64,000 bases of DNA from Sipunculus nudus. Taxonomy: Eukaryota > Annelida > Sipuncula > Golfingiida > Sipunculidae. How positions within the stretch are numbered: position 1 is the stretch's first letter; each line of letters opens with the position of its first letter. A program made the translations under genes and the position numbers. The notes below the pieces were generated by a model. It ran no database searches, was not told the origin of the DNA, and was given only the letters and a program-made list of their open reading frames with translations. Below, in pieces: positions 26,601 through 40,539 of this stretch. Location: the NCBI GenBank assembly GCA_026874595.1, contig CM049310.1, forward strand, positions 33,541,558-33,605,557. Reading direction: 5' to 3'.

Positions 26601-27150
26601 AAAGTTAACAGAGGGATGGTGGATATACCATAATACTCCTATCATATGACGGGCATATAAAAATGCAATTATGAGTCATGACAAGTGTTGGTGTCCTTGT
26701 GGTTAATCTTGGTAACAGCATAAAAGTAAACATGGGTCTTGGAACCAGAAGTCAGGGTGTCAGATTTGGAGGTCCCGATTCTATAACTGCCAGTGCCTGA
26801 CAGGAAAGCATGGTAAAAACGTGACTTTCATTCTGATGTTTTTGCAACAGGTTATGACTTAAAGACTTCCAGATTATATATTCCTGAGGGGATACAAGTA
26901 CATTTTTGTTATTTATCTCTGAAAAGATGAGGTGCAACTATACTGTCAGGATGCAATACCTGAAAACATATTTTACATTGCCAACATATTTCACCTTACT
27001 TTTGTACAAAACCAAAATGACAGGTATTCTTTAAATCAATTTTTAGTAACTGTACAGTTAGTGCATATTGGAATGAAGAACACTGATATCAAAGTTGCAA
27101 GATATGTCCAAGCTCTTGAATTCAGCACACCATAATGAGATGAACATCTA

Positions 27151-27426
27151 TGTCAAGGCCAAGATCCAGATCTGGACCAATCAGCAATCAGTCAAAACCA
27201 AATCCCGACTGGCATTCAGTCTAGCAGAAACCATGATTGGGTTCTGATCCAGCCCTAGTGCAACCCAGATCCTGATCGGGGTTTAGGCAGGAATGAATCC
27301 TGATCAAGATTTGTTATGGATTGGTGGTCTGTGGTCCAGACCAAATCCCAATTGGGATTCTGACCCGTCCAAAATCAGATAAAGATCTGGTCCAGCCCAA
27401 ATGTTGATTCAGACTGTGAGTTGACA
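27151..27426. mobile_element. TA-flanked MITE, family TGTCAAGGCC, copy 1
   Basis: Left end TGTCAAGGCC preceded by TA; right end TTGACA followed by TA. The interior is dense in CCAGATCTGG, GGTCCAGACC and CCCAATTGGG palindromic words shared with 27967-28114 and 29426-29960. No coding capacity. TA duplication is compatible with Tc1/mariner-like or other TA-targeting transposases; the superfamily is not resolved. Confidence 0.65.
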
Positions 27427-27966
27427 TAATAAATTAAGCCTTCAGCACATACTTCTGATAAAATTTAAAAAAAAATCACCTTAGTTCAGCCTACTCATAA
27501 ACTTTAATCTAATTTCATCATGACAAAATTATTTTTATACTATGCCAAACTTCATATACATAGTTAGTTGAACAAGTGAATATCAGTTAGAGTGATACAT
27601 GACATGAATTAATTAATGGAATTAAAGAATACTGCTGACTAATGTAGCACAACTTAACCTTTGTAAAAAAAAAATAAATAAAAAAAATGTTAATCTTGAT
27701 AAATATAAGTTTTTCTGGCTTGTATTACCAACATTCATCATGTATGTATTAATCAAAATAATAAAATTCTGTATCTTAAACAAACAAAAACATTTTATAA
27801 ATATGAACAATTTTACATTGATTTGATAATTAAAAAGAGCCTTGTGGACATGAAGTTAGTGAGTAGTTACAGTTATGAGTTGGATCATGGGTATGGGAAA
27901 ACTTAACCTTCGGCCGATTTAACAGGAAGTCATTCTCTTTGTTTTTAAAATTGAAGAACAGAGATA

Positions 27967-28114
27967 AGGCAGGATGGATCAGGATCAGGATCTGGTCTAG
28001 GCCAATTGGCAATTGGTCCAGACTAGATCGCAATTGGAATTTAGTCCAGCCTAAATTGATCTGATCCGGATTTGGTCTGGACCAATCACCAATTGGTCTA
28101 TCTGGGCCTTGACA
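27967..28114. mobile_element. TA-flanked MITE, family TGTCAAGGCC, copy 2 (one end)
   Basis: The right end GGGCCTTGACA (28104-28114) followed by TA is the inverted counterpart of TGTCAAGGCC. The body has GGATCTGGTC, GGTCCAGAC and CCAATTGGTC words. No left end was found next to it. Either it is truncated, or 27151-28114 is one larger element whose ends are these inverted sequences. Confidence 0.55.
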
Positions 28115-28116
28115 TA

Positions 28117-29423
28117 GGTACTCAATACACTGTATTATACTCTTTGTATACTGCATTATGTAATGAACAGAAATGGCATAAATAATATTGACAAGTGAGA
28201 GACAGTTGTGATAAAATTTCTCACTGAACACATGTGGCATAGGGCTGGTATTACCTGAACTTGATCTTTTGTTTATCTATAACACCTGGCTCGCTTATAG
28301 AGAGGTACATTTCAAGGTTCAGGTGAGAAAGATTCTGTTACTAACAAAAATATATCTTCCTGGACACCTACAGGTAAAATGCAAACATGGTTCAACATGT
28401 GCTCTACAGACCTAAACACACCACTATCATCCTGCCAGTATGGATATAATTGGCCAGGCTTCTCATAGTTAAGCAATATAAAGCATTTTCAAACCTAATA
28501 CTGGTAATTTAATACCTGTACTATTGAAAATGTCTTTTAGAGTTTCATCGTAGTTCTTCTCATGCTTTCTTAATGTTTGTCTCTGCATATTAGTGGACAC
28601 TTTCTTGCTAAGAAAATGTGCAAAACTTGAGTAAAACTGGCTCTCACATCTTTCTCTCAGGAATGATTGCTCAAATGATGTCAATATGGTGACCTAAGTC
28701 TGTGTTTTTCTTGACATGAACTGAGACTTTAGTTTCATATTACACAAGTAAATTTGAAAAATACCTGCACTTATGTTAATTGGGCCTGCATACACGGGCT
28801 GTATAAATATATCTTTAGCCAGTAATTACATATTATGATACATATACTGAATTTAATCTGAATTGAGACATATGTATCATAAGTTTTTATACTGTAAGGC
28901 AAATTACCCACTATGAATCCCACTAACAGCACTCAGACTTGGCACTGGAGAAAGAACTTCTAATAATTTAAACAGTCCCTGCACTAAATGAAATGAAAAC
29001 CTCAGCTCTTGAAGTGCAAAGCAAGGGAAGGGGGATTGAGGTATAAGGCTCTAAAATCTCTGTTTTCTTTAGCCTTATGTGTAAACGGGAGAAATCTAAG
29101 GTTTCCAATGAAATGTTTTTTGATTTTCAGGAACTTGCATGACCATGCATGGGAGCCCTGATTTTGCTTCATTCTCTTTGTTTTATGACAATTAAGTTAT
29201 AAAAGAAATGGGAGTTGTTTCTTCTGTTTTTCTCTTGATAAAAAGCATTAGCAGAAACAAAACTAAATCTTGTTTACCCCCCCACAGGGTGTTTGTGGGG
29301 TAGTAATATTGAAACATCAAGGAGTGCATAATAGTTCTTTCACAACTTCTTATCTGAAGTGACACACAACTGTTTACATCAATATGATAAATTATAAATA
29401 TAATCAAATCATTTTTACATGTA
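28117..29423. other. No gene seen; AT-rich spacer
   Basis: No exon or clear repeat recognised. Confidence 0.6.
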
Positions 29424-29425
29424 TA

Positions 29426-29960
29426 TGTCAAGGCCCAGATTAAAATCTGACCCATTTTAAAACAAAATTTTGATTTGGACCAGCCCAGATCAAAATTCTA
29501 ATCTGGGCCAGACCCTTTTTAAACTGGGCCTGACCAGATCTGGAATAAATGTATACTGTATTATCTGATTTAAGATGATAAAAATCAAGCTAGCCTAAGA
29601 TTAGGATTCTGATCTGGTAAGCCCAGTTTAAAATCAGTCCACCACATGCAGAATTGTAATCTTGACTAGCCTAGATAAAAATTCTAATCTGGGCTGGCCC
29701 AGTTTTAAATCAGTCAAGCACAGGATTGTTAACTTGACCAGCCCAGATCAAAATTCTAATCTGGGCTAGCCCAGTTTAAAATCAGTCCAGACCAGATTTA
29801 ATTCCTAATGTCTTCTCCACAGGATTTTAATTTGGTTTAAAAATAGTTTAAAACTGGTCTGGCCCAGATTAGAATTTTGATCTTGGCCGGTCCAAATCAA
29901 AATTTTTATCTGGGCTGGCCGAGTTTTAAATTGGGCCAGATTCTAATCTGGGCCTCAACA
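29426..29960. mobile_element. TA-flanked MITE, family TGTCAAGGCC, copy 3 with long inverted ends
   Basis: Left end TGTCAAGGCCCAGATTAAAA (29426); right end (to 29960) reads in complement TGTTGAGGCCCAGATTAGAA. Similarity between the ends continues for roughly 100 bp with a few gaps. TA precedes and follows the element. The inside consists of repeated CCCAGATCAAAATTCTAATC / CTGGGC palindromic blocks, so the whole strand could fold on itself. No ORF of note. Confidence 0.75.
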
Positions 29961-29962
29961 TA

Positions 29963-32159
29963 TATATTATATCACAGAAGAATACAACAAAGGTTTCACC
30001 CCAAATTGTATTTAAACTGTGAAGGTGAATTTAAAATAGCATGTTTTATGCATCCCTTAATTACTGGTTAAATTCTTTACAATTTATAGTCTGGTCATGG
30101 AGTGCTGTTCCTGGACAGTCTGTCCTGCTATAAAGGACAGCACTGATAGCCTGAAGAGAGTATGAGATGTCACTTCCAGTAAGGTGCTGTCCCAGTCTGA
30201 TCAAAAGAGGTATATCTGGTTACCAAGACTACTAATGTCACCACAAACTGAATTACATCTAAGGTCATACCTTTACTGTGAGTCACAAAGTGCTCCATTT
30301 ATCATTATTATAGAGTGGTAATGCAACAACAGTCGATAAGCCTGACAGAAAGGTGTGAAAATTGCAGGAAGATGAACACAAAACGTAAAGCAATGGGATA
30401 GATTTTCCTTTTCAACTTTCTTTCCATGTGATACATACCTCAGAAAATTAACTTATTTGTGCAACTTTATACAATCTTAAAATACTTCTGTGTTGGGAAA
30501 AATCCTATTACCTACTATTTCATTGAGAAATCATGAAACACTTTGATATACATTGGAAAATTAACTTTTCCTACTTTTTCAAGGGGCACCCTTAAAATAC
30601 TTATGTTCTGAAAAAATGAAGAATGCAATAATATCAAGCGGCCTTCTCTTGTAGCAGTGACATTTCTGTCCCTATTATGATGACTTATGATTGTAGGAGC
30701 AACAAAACTGTCATTCTCTTTGAATAATTACTATAAGTTCATACAAAATAGTAACTTGTAGCTACAGTAATACAGAAACATACTAGAATAAATTCAATCC
30801 TAAACAAGAATGATGGCAGGGAAGTAAGCCATAACTCTGTCGACTTGCAGCACAAAAGAACATAAGTTATTACTTGAAGATTCTGATTGTGAATTATAAA
30901 ACATTCTTATAAATTTTCTTTTCAACAGTTTATGGTAAACTAGCTTTAAAGGTTAAAAGCCCTATGTAAAATGAGTCTCTGAGAAATGGCCATAACCCTG
31001 AACATTTGGTATTCATGTTGATAAAATACCATAAACTTCCACAAATCTTGCAACAAAAAGTGCCATATCACTGCTAGAAAGATTGGTGGGCTCCTAAATT
31101 TTGCCTGTAGCAAGAAAAACTCACTCGATAAGAAATTTAATAAAAGAAATTAAGTATAGTAGACTCCATGGGGAAACAAAACCTGTCATTTTCAAGCTGG
31201 CCATTGTTTGAAAGTGTCCAAGTTGGGGAGATCCTCTGTAAATATCAACCACTGTTATTTAGTAATCATAGTTGATCAAAACAAGTGAACCAGATAAATA
31301 AGTTAGTCCTACAGTTCTTACCTTATCACACAAAGAAAACATAAAACTGCTATTTTATAATAATTTATCACAATACAAGAAACTTTTGTATACATTTATT
31401 TGTACCAGTTATGTTGATCCTGCGATATATATTGACTCTCAGTTCACCAGGGAGATCATCAACCATAAGTTAATTGCCATTGATGTTGTTGGTAAATAAT
31501 CTTTCAAACCAGGCTAATGTTACACTGCCATAATTATAAGGAGGAAGACAAGACGCCCTCCTATAGGTCTCCTTGGACATAAAGTCAAGAGTGTCTGATA
31601 CTGCATATTGTGACAAAACATTTACTGAAAGCTACTTGTATGTTATTGAACAGGCAGTTTGGGCAGAAAATCTTTAAAAAAGATGAGCTTAACTGACTTA
31701 GATGCAACATGATATAGTCATTTTTGCTTGTAAATAGCTGGTTTAACTTAAGCATATGGTACATCAGGAAATGAAGAGATGCTATTTGTTCTTTGGCATT
31801 ATTAAAATTTGATACCTGGCCTGAGTGCTTTCCTGCTACGAACAAAATGTTCTCATAAATATCAACCACACAGGAAGACAAGACAACTAACGTATATAAA
31901 TACCTAATGTTTTTGATCTGGCTCAGTGGCTCTTAACATTAAATATGTAAATTATGACATCAACATGTGTTTTTCATCTGGGAGGTATTTATTTAATCTC
32001 TTTGGTCCTGAAAGGATGCAATCTATCTCTGATAAGTATATATATCAGTAAGGATGGTGGTAGGTTTTGCTGCCCAGCAAAGGTTACAATTAAAAAGCAG
32101 ATTTGTAAGGCAAAGAGGCGGGTAGACAGGGAGGAATGTGGGTTTTCCCCTACTCTTTA
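29963..32159. other. No gene seen; AT-rich spacer
   Basis: No exon recognised. A small hairpin lies near 30097-30142 (AGTGCTGTTCC against AGGACAGCACT), function unknown. Confidence 0.55.
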
Positions 32160-32385
32160 TAAAAGGGTGGACGGTAAATGGTGTTTCCTTTTGAGAATGG
32201 TGGATGATGAAAGGTATTTCTTTTTTTTAGAAAGGTGGATGGTGAATGGTATTTCTTTTTTTTAGAAAGGTGGATGGAGAATGGTATTTCTTTTTTTTTA
32301 GAAAGGTGGATGGAGAATTTTTTTTTATAGAAAGGTGGATGGTGAATGGTATATAATTTCTTTTTTAATGAATATATCCGCAGCC
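32160..32385 (+). repeat. 35-bp minisatellite, about six units
   Basis: Units of AAGGTGGATGG + TGAATGG + TATTTC followed by T8-T10 start at 32162, 32196, 32232, 32267, 32303 and 32332, spaced mostly 34-36 bp. The 103-aa and 79-aa ORFs through this region are translations of the repeat. Confidence 0.9.
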
Positions 32386-35300
32386 TCATGATGGGACTGT
32401 CTTTCAGTGAGGATGAGGGTAATATTAAAAACAGGGATGATTAATTTTCAGACTTTATCTGCAGAAGACTGAAAATAATCCAAAATCATAAGTCAGTGTC
32501 ATATGTAAACCTGTCAATGTCAGTTACACATTAGAGTGAATCTGTGAGATTCTATCAGGATGTCACCATTTTTCCTTGGAAGCACTGCATGGTGGTGTTC
32601 AAACTGTGGACCTTACATTTCAGAGTCTGACACCCATAAACACTAGCCTACCCCTGACAAATCTCAGCTTACCCTTGACAAACAGTTATTTAGGAATGAA
32701 GGGGTAATTGTCTGCATGCACAGCTTGAAACCTTACTCACAGCAGTGTCTGATCATGATCAGATGCATGAATTCCAGAATCAAGAAAATTTTTAGCAATC
32801 ACTGATCATGCAGTGCCAACTAACTCAAACAAACTTGTCATTTGTGTTACCATGGCAATTACAACAGACCCATACATATCTCTATCACCTGAAAATCAGA
32901 TTTGAAAGAGATTTATTCATTTTATATAACCCCTTTTATTGGGATATTCTCCAAAATCCCATATGATCTCTTCAACATTAAAAAAAATAAAATTTGATTT
33001 AAAAAAGAGGTGAATAAACATTATATTTCACAGGAACTTGCACATACTTAACAATTCATACAGCTGATCACTGAATGGGTTAGGTGTCAAAGTCATTTAC
33101 CTCAGCAGTAAATAATCACCTCAGTTCCTCTCCCCAAACATTTTCACTCAATCAGCATTCAGATGCTTCTTCAAGAAACACATTAAAGACCGTGACTCGG
33201 GTCATTAATTCATTAAGTATTTGCCAGCGAGCATTTAATGGAAAATGCCTTGAGCTTTTTTCAATAATTCATTGCATTAGGTCAAAGCTATTCATGTGAT
33301 AGCTATTATTTGCCAATATCCCTCAGTTAGCCGAAGTGGTTTTGAAATTTTACCCATGGCTGAAGCAGTAGTGTGTTTTTGTAAAATAAATTTTGACACC
33401 ATTATCCATAATGCCATTTACCATTACCAAAAATGTCAATTAAATGCTAAAGGTTTAGCAGCTTTCCATGCTATCTCAATGATGCAAAACCATTAATCAG
33501 GCATGAGTTACCATTCAGATTGAACCATGTGCTGGAGAGTTGGTTGATAAATGTATTTTTATAACTAATCAAGCACTGATTCACAGCTTGTAAAATAAGT
33601 TAAAAGTGTAATAAATCTTTCTCAAAATATTCTGTGTCCTTCAGATTTAAATATAGCAAGTGGATAATACTAAAAGATTCAAAAGTTTGTCTTTAAAATA
33701 ATTGAGCCACAATTTTCAATTTTGTAAATGTTTAATTATTTTATCCATAACATTTGTCATCAATGGCTCTGAAACAACCATCTAATTCAAATAAGAGAAA
33801 TTATATCAGATTATGTGGTATTTTTACAGAATCTGACGATTCAAATATATGATACATAACTTATGATCATATGTCTGTGATTAAAACATGCAATTATCCA
33901 AAACTTTATTCAACACTTGTCAATGTTCCCAAAGTATTTTTTTAATTTCTGTAACTATGTAGGTCTGCACACAAAGATCAGTGAAAAATAGATGAATTAT
34001 TTGCATTGATAAATACATGAAGTGCTCCATGTAGCACAAATCTAAAGAAAACTTCAAATATGCAATAGCAACAAGAAGAAAGTTGATGGTAAAAATTCTT
34101 CAGGTTTAATTTCAAAGCAATTTCTTGAATGATTCTTGAAATAATGCACACAAAAGAGTATCAAAGGTGGACTGATGGAAAACATTAGTTCTCTGGGGCC
34201 TCCAGAATAAATTTCGTAATGCCTAATTGACTCTCATATCTTGAAGAATTTTATTTTCAGAATATTAAGCCACAAGGATGCAAGACTGAATAGATTCCAC
34301 CTTTGATTCCAGTGCTAAAGGACTCTTTGGAAACCTCCTGTTAGAGTGTAATGGGACATCTGATTGTTACATTACATTAAGGAAAACATGTTAACTCTCA
34401 TATTCTGACCAAGAAACTGTGAATGGGTTTTATATAATTTCACATTAATCATAAAAGAATTATATGTTTTTCTTATTTCACAGCTCTATGATAAACAGCC
34501 AAGTCATAATAATAAAACTCAAAACATGACCCAACCATTACAACATTAAATATTCCTGCTTATAGAAAACCTGGAGCATCAAGACCTGGCCTGGATACAA
34601 CATGGTTTTGCTTTCAGGGCAGTTATAACTCAATTATCAATAGTTTTGCAGATCATAATAATACAGTGTTCCTGATAAATGAATGATTCAGCCATTTCTG
34701 GCTCAAAACTGTTTTGTGTCATATAAAGCGTTTCCACGCCGAAGCACCACATATGCCTGGGAGCAAAATCATTCATATTTAATTTCTGTCACATTTTACA
34801 TTGTCCTAAGGAAGTGTAAAAGAAAAATTTAACCTGGAGCAATCACACCTCTGAAATATTAAATAGATATGGAACTCCCCTGTTACTGTATCTCCTAGGC
34901 CTGAATTGTGTCAATATTGCTACAGTACAGTGTTAACAGCAAATGTTTTAGCCACACCAATTAGGTTCCCATGTGCTGATAAAGCCGATGTTAAAATAAA
35001 TATATGCCCCTTTCAAAAGTTAAACGCTAAAAGAAAAGGATTTCAAACTGTTTCTTATATACATAAAGTCAAATACACTAGAGTCCCATGACATTACTGT
35101 CCGGGTAAAAGCTGCAATGATCAAACATTTATCAGAACACCTGGTTCAAAGTACTGCCTGAAGTCATTGTAACACTGTTTAGCCAGTGGATAGATGTTTG
35201 AAACCAAACAGTTTAAATGTCTACATTTTGGGTTCTGTTAGATTTTATTTCTTTTATTTGTCCTCTGCCTCTTATGGAGGTAGATTAACAGTTATCGTCC

Positions 35301-38300
35301 TGCTTCCTTGTTTTTTTTTGTATTCCATGTTTTACGGTAATACACACCTGGGATGGGAAAATTCATGGAAAATATTCCTCTCCAGACACTTGACACCAGG
35401 AATTTTATTTCTGAAATGTGATATGCATGTATATTATAAAATATTAAAACATTCTCAATGAGAATTGCAGTTTTCATTTTTTTGCTCAAAACATGATCAC
35501 TATTCTGTGTCACATGGTCATGAGGAATCAGAAATGTTCAAGCAGTAAAGGTGGTCTCAAAGACTTTTTCTTCCATAAAATAATAAACTATGTAAGCATG
35601 CAATAAAATCAACTATACATAATTTTTTGTCCATTCATTTTTGGCAATATTTTATTCTTAAAAGTCTTCCTTTCTGGTGTATGGCTGAGTTAATGTTGAT
35701 TTCTGTGAGAAAAGTGCCTTGAAAGACTTCTTTTCAAGCCTCATGAATAAACCATAGAAGCAATAGCACCAACTGTATATTGTTTTTTTGTTCATTTGTT
35801 CTTGGCAGTATTTTCACAAATCCTATCCATTCTGAGTGTATGGCAAGATAAATACTGGAATATGACAAAAAATGTTTCACCTTTTTTTTAAATATATATA
35901 CTAGTGTTTTACCTTTTCCTTTCCTAGAACATGGTAGTATAAGACCTGGCATGCTAACTAAACTTTAAAAGGAAGATTTTATCATAGAATTTCCAATATT
36001 CTTTTATTTTTTTTTCTTGGTAGTTTTTTAAAGAATAGGTCCATGGCCCCTTTAGTGTCACTGTTTGCTGAATGATGAAGTTAATCAAAAGAAAAGAATG
36101 ATATGATATTGTAGAGACTTTGATATTTCAGATTTTTTATGCAAAAGGCTAGAATAATCCAGAAGTCATACCCTGTCAGTATGGCATATAAATTATATTC
36201 GAGTGAAACTTTGAGCTTTGATTCATATTTCACCAGTTTGCTTTTGATAGGATACAAAAACGGTAATTTCTGCTCTGCTGTCTGAAGTTCACGGGCTTAT
36301 TTTCTGACTTTTTGTACTTTTCCTATGATTTTCCTGTGATTTCCAATAAATTTCAGAGATGATGCAACGTGAATGGTAAAACCTCAAGTTGAACCCAAAA
36401 GCTCACCCAGCTGGCCTCCTGAACCTCCTTTGTGAATCAATAACTATTGATTACTGAGCATGTCCATTAAATGCTGCTTTACTGCTTAAGTGAGCAGCAC
36501 ATGGAGCAGAATGTCAGACAGCGTTAAAGCCTCATCTTCACGCGACTGTTCAATAGCCTCCCATCCGTGTTACCAGACCGCAGAGAATCCCATCCTCGTT
36601 TCTAATGAAGAGTTTCGGTAAATCTATCAATAATATCTAAGACAATGCAGGCTTGATTAAGGAGGTGACATGCTGATTGAGTCATGTGTCCTTTCTAGTC
36701 TGGCATCAGTGGATATACTGAATGAAATTACACTTAAATGCCCTTAATCCTGCAGTATCAGTGGACACACTGAATAAAATAACACTTCAGCACACTTATT
36801 TCTGCATGGACAAACCTCAGAATTAAGCTACAATTCTTTACATTGATATCTAGATGGGCATGCCTTTGTTGGGCAACTCTGTATACATTTAAAGTAATGT
36901 TCATTTTTCACATACTGTAATATACAATTTCAACTATATCTTATTTTTGTGAATAACCAAAGTCAGACAAATTGTTTAACCATTTGAAATTTGTAAATTT
37001 TTGGGTCCAGACTATTGTAAAAGGGATATTGACTGAGAATTCATGAAAGACATGAGTCAAATTTTGAAGTTTGAATTTAGACAGATATATACCTGATATC
37101 AGATCAATGGTGATTCTTAATTTAGGAAGCCTTTTTTCTGCTTAAATGGTAGTGATGTCAAAAACAATATACAGTAAACCATAATGGGAGACACCAATGT
37201 TTTTATTATTTCCAGTGAATGATACTTTCAATGACACAAGAGGAATTAATACCTTAGACATAAGTCATAGTCATACTCATTTAAAAGTAAAACAGACACC
37301 TATGTCCATAAGTCACATCAGATGAGTTCAGTACCATCCAGGTAAAAAACACCAGTCACCTCCATAAAGTTCAACCATCAGTCACATTGTTTCAGACATT
37401 GTAAACATCCCCATCACATTACTTCATGTTAATCATTTGTGATAAATACATGGAGGACTGCTTCTGTCATATTGCCAGGACCTCAACTTCATGAAAATTT
37501 CAGGGGGTCCAGAACTACTGACAGAGAGCAGAAATAAACACCCTTTTTATACTTCTTAACACATTATTTATACCTCTTGTGCATAAAGTATAGTCCTTTT
37601 TATCTGTAACCCTGTCATTTGATTAATCAGCTCATCTTGATAAGTTTTAGCAGAAAGTATCCTTCTGTCATGGGAGACAATGGTCGATCCATGGCTGGTT
37701 GAACAGTCTGTGAGCAATGTTTGAGGTGACTGAATAAAGTCCCACTCTGGCATTGCAACAACATGAGTAAAATTAATAAAAGGTGCCTTCATGGGCCTTT
37801 GTATTTTATTTTAAATTTTGAAGAAGTGAAACAAAAGTCTATTTTTTCATGCTTTTAACATATATAAATCAAGCATATTTTAGGATAATTTAATTAATAG
37901 ATCTTACAGGACTGGTAAAAATTAATGCGTGATAAAAAAACTAAATGAAAAACCAAAATCCATAATTTTAAAAATAACAAGTTGTCAGTCAAAATCATCT
38001 CAGCAGTATATACAAAGTAATCCAATGCTTTTAAACTGTTTTTTGGTTGATGCAATTCAATAAAACTAAATGGAAAGAATGAAGGTAAGTAAAACCAGGT
38101 CCTATTTCATTAGGTATCACCATTGGGTATTCGGTGGCATATATCTGACACCCTTGAAAGATAAGTATTACCAGTTATGTGTTTCACATATAATTTAATT
38201 CCATAACAGAAGAAATCTTATATAAGCTTTTATTGAATAAAGTCTTCCTTTAGGGAATCCAATTTACTAATGGATATCATAACTGGTTTGAAAAACAACA

Positions 38301-38524
38301 GTCTGAGTTACTGAATTAGAATATTGTGGAAGAGTTTTTGTTCAGAACAGACAATGCCACAGCTCTAGGCACTGACAGTTATTCCTGATTACAGTAATAA
38401 CATGCTAAAACTTATTTTCTTCCTGAAGAATGGTTTTCATGCACACTGACCAAAATGAGATACTGGAAGTGTTGGCACAAATGAATTCATTTTCACTTTA
38501 GCTTGGATTTCACTCAGTCAAATC
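32386..38524. other. Long stretch without recognised gene; candidate conserved islands
   Basis: AT-rich DNA with no recognised exon and few repeats. Two parts look like constrained non-coding DNA. About 33080-33500 is rich in ATTA/TAAT words and lacks repeats. About 36460-36700 is GC-richer and structured. This is judged only by texture; no homology is known to me. Confidence 0.5.
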
Positions 38525-39494
38525 ACAGTCCTGTGACCTTGACCTTTCACTGTTTGACCCCAAAATCGACATGATTCTTAATTTAGTGGTTAGCCAAATA
38601 TAAGTTAAGTTTGAAACCATTATGTCAAACTAACCTGGAGTTATCATCTGGAAACTAACAGATGGCCCATGTGATCTTGACCTTTGACCTGACCTTATGA
38701 CCCAAAATTCATTTATGCTCTCCCCATACTGGCAAGTCAGCTAAATGGGCAAGATGGAAAGTTTGGGATGAAAAGCTTGGCTTAATATGCAGCCATGATC
38801 TTTTTAAATAAGTGAATCCTGTGACCTTGACCTTTGACCTGGTGACCCCAAAATCATATAGGTTCTTGCTATAGTGGTGGGCCACATGTAAGTCAAGTTT
38901 GAAATCCGTGTTTCAATTCAACCTGGATTTATCATCTGGAAAGAAATTTAAATGGATGGACGGATGAACAGATATACAGACAAACAGATAGACAGACAGG
39001 GTGATTACTATAGGGTATCCACTTGTGATCAATAAACACATCAGGTTTTGGGACACTAGAGGTAATCACAGCTGATAAACTGACATGATTGTTGTCATTT
39101 TCAAGTAAAAAAAATAGAAAAAATATTTGTTAAAATAACACAAAATAATGGTGGAGCCACCACTTTTCAGGAAATGACAAAATTAGTCATGGTCAATATT
39201 CAAGGCAAGATTCATGACAATCCATGCATTAATTATAAGGATATTGGAGGTTTGGTATAAAATTTTTTATTTTTCTGGGGGGTACTTTCAAGCCCCATAG
39301 CTCGGAGAATATAAGTTGCAGTGACCTAATTTCAGGTTTCCAAGGAGATTTTTTGTTCACTCAGAAGTTTCTTGGACCAGCAGTTACGATTTGTGCCCTG
39401 CTAACGGACAGCCGGACAGCCGGATGCCCAGACAGATGAAGGAAAAAGCGCCATTTCTATACCTCAGTTGACTTACAGTCAGCTGAGTTAAAAA
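38525..39494 (+). mobile_element. Family-2 element, 5'-truncated copy
   Basis: Matches about 5340-6305 nearly throughout. Monomers start with CCTGTGACCTTGACCTTT at 38530, 38670 and 38818, followed by a GACA microsatellite (about 38976-39000). Then come GGTGGAGCCACC at 39153 and the closing hairpin CCTCAGTTGACTTACAGTC / AGCTGAGTTAAAAA ending at 39494. The 5' hairpin and arm seen at 4762 are missing, so this copy starts inside a repeat monomer. Confidence 0.8.
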
Positions 39495-40539
39495 TTATCT
39501 TCATTTTAATTGGAACAAATTAACACCTAAATTTTAATTAAGCCCAATCCAAGCACCATTTTTTATGAAGATCTAATAAAACCTTTCTTTAGTTATCTTG
39601 AAAACAAATAGGCCAACAAACAAATAAAACTACAGAAAATATTAACTTCTTTATAAAGGTGTAAACATACTGATCATCTTAAATATGAAGACAGTTTATG
39701 AAGCAGATGAATTTGCTGGATTAAGTAGAGCTGACAGGAAATGCAAATAATGTACAAATTTTTAAAGAATATATAAACTGATATATAGGAAGAATACCAT
39801 GATGATAATGAAAAACTAGTCTCTAAATTATCTAATTCAACTGTGTGCCATAATCTTGGGACCAAAAATAATGCAGAGGTCAGACAAGTCAATAAAATAT
39901 TAAAAGTTTTCTTTGTCATTTCCCCCATGTTTTTGGCAGTTTTAATCCTCTGACCTTGTGTTTTAAGTTCAATGCCCTGACTACTCAAATCATGGGCAGA
40001 CTTTATCCTTTCTGACATCTTTACTGCTTACCGTTAGCCTGTATGTTTAGCTCCACAGATAGATAACAGACAGTCAGGGTACTATGATAACATTACATCA
40101 TTCAACCCCGAGGCAAGGTGTATTTACTGAATATAAATAATCTAGCAGGGAGTCTGAGTGAATTGTAAAAATGAACAGCAATCAACATCCCCCGCAAAAA
40201 AAACCCATCATCTGCATGGCACATGGTAATGAAACATTGCTGATCGTGATTACTTCCAGATTAAACCACTTTTAATTCACCTTGGATGAAAGGTACAGTT
40301 TTCTCTAAATGATGAATTGAGGGCCATTATATCTCCCGTGGGCAGGTATAGAGATACAAATTTTTAAGATGACATGCAGGAATGTGATATTAAAACCAAA
40401 ATATGGTCTGTTATCTAATCCACTTAATAATCCATTTTTGTGATAAATTTCTGTAAATTTTCCTCTCCTGTATAGATCAAATCATTGAAAGCTTTACCAT
40501 CAATATTTGTCTGTTGTATTTATATTTGTATTCATATTT
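39495..40539. other. No gene seen; spacer with a weak tRNA-like patch
   Basis: The minus strand at about 39935-40005 has loose A-box/B-box resemblance and may be a decayed SINE. The overlapping 114-aa ORF on the minus strand resembles no protein I know. Confidence 0.45.

Noticed and set aside
27830-28240. 136-aa minus-strand ORF
   Set aside because: Spans a palindromic MITE (27967-28114) and AT-rich flank; no protein family resemblance.
31954-32389. 103-aa and 79-aa ORFs
   Set aside because: Run through the 35-bp minisatellite and T runs.
39674-40018. 114-aa minus-strand ORF
   Set aside because: No family resemblance; the N-terminal part lies on a possible SINE remnant.
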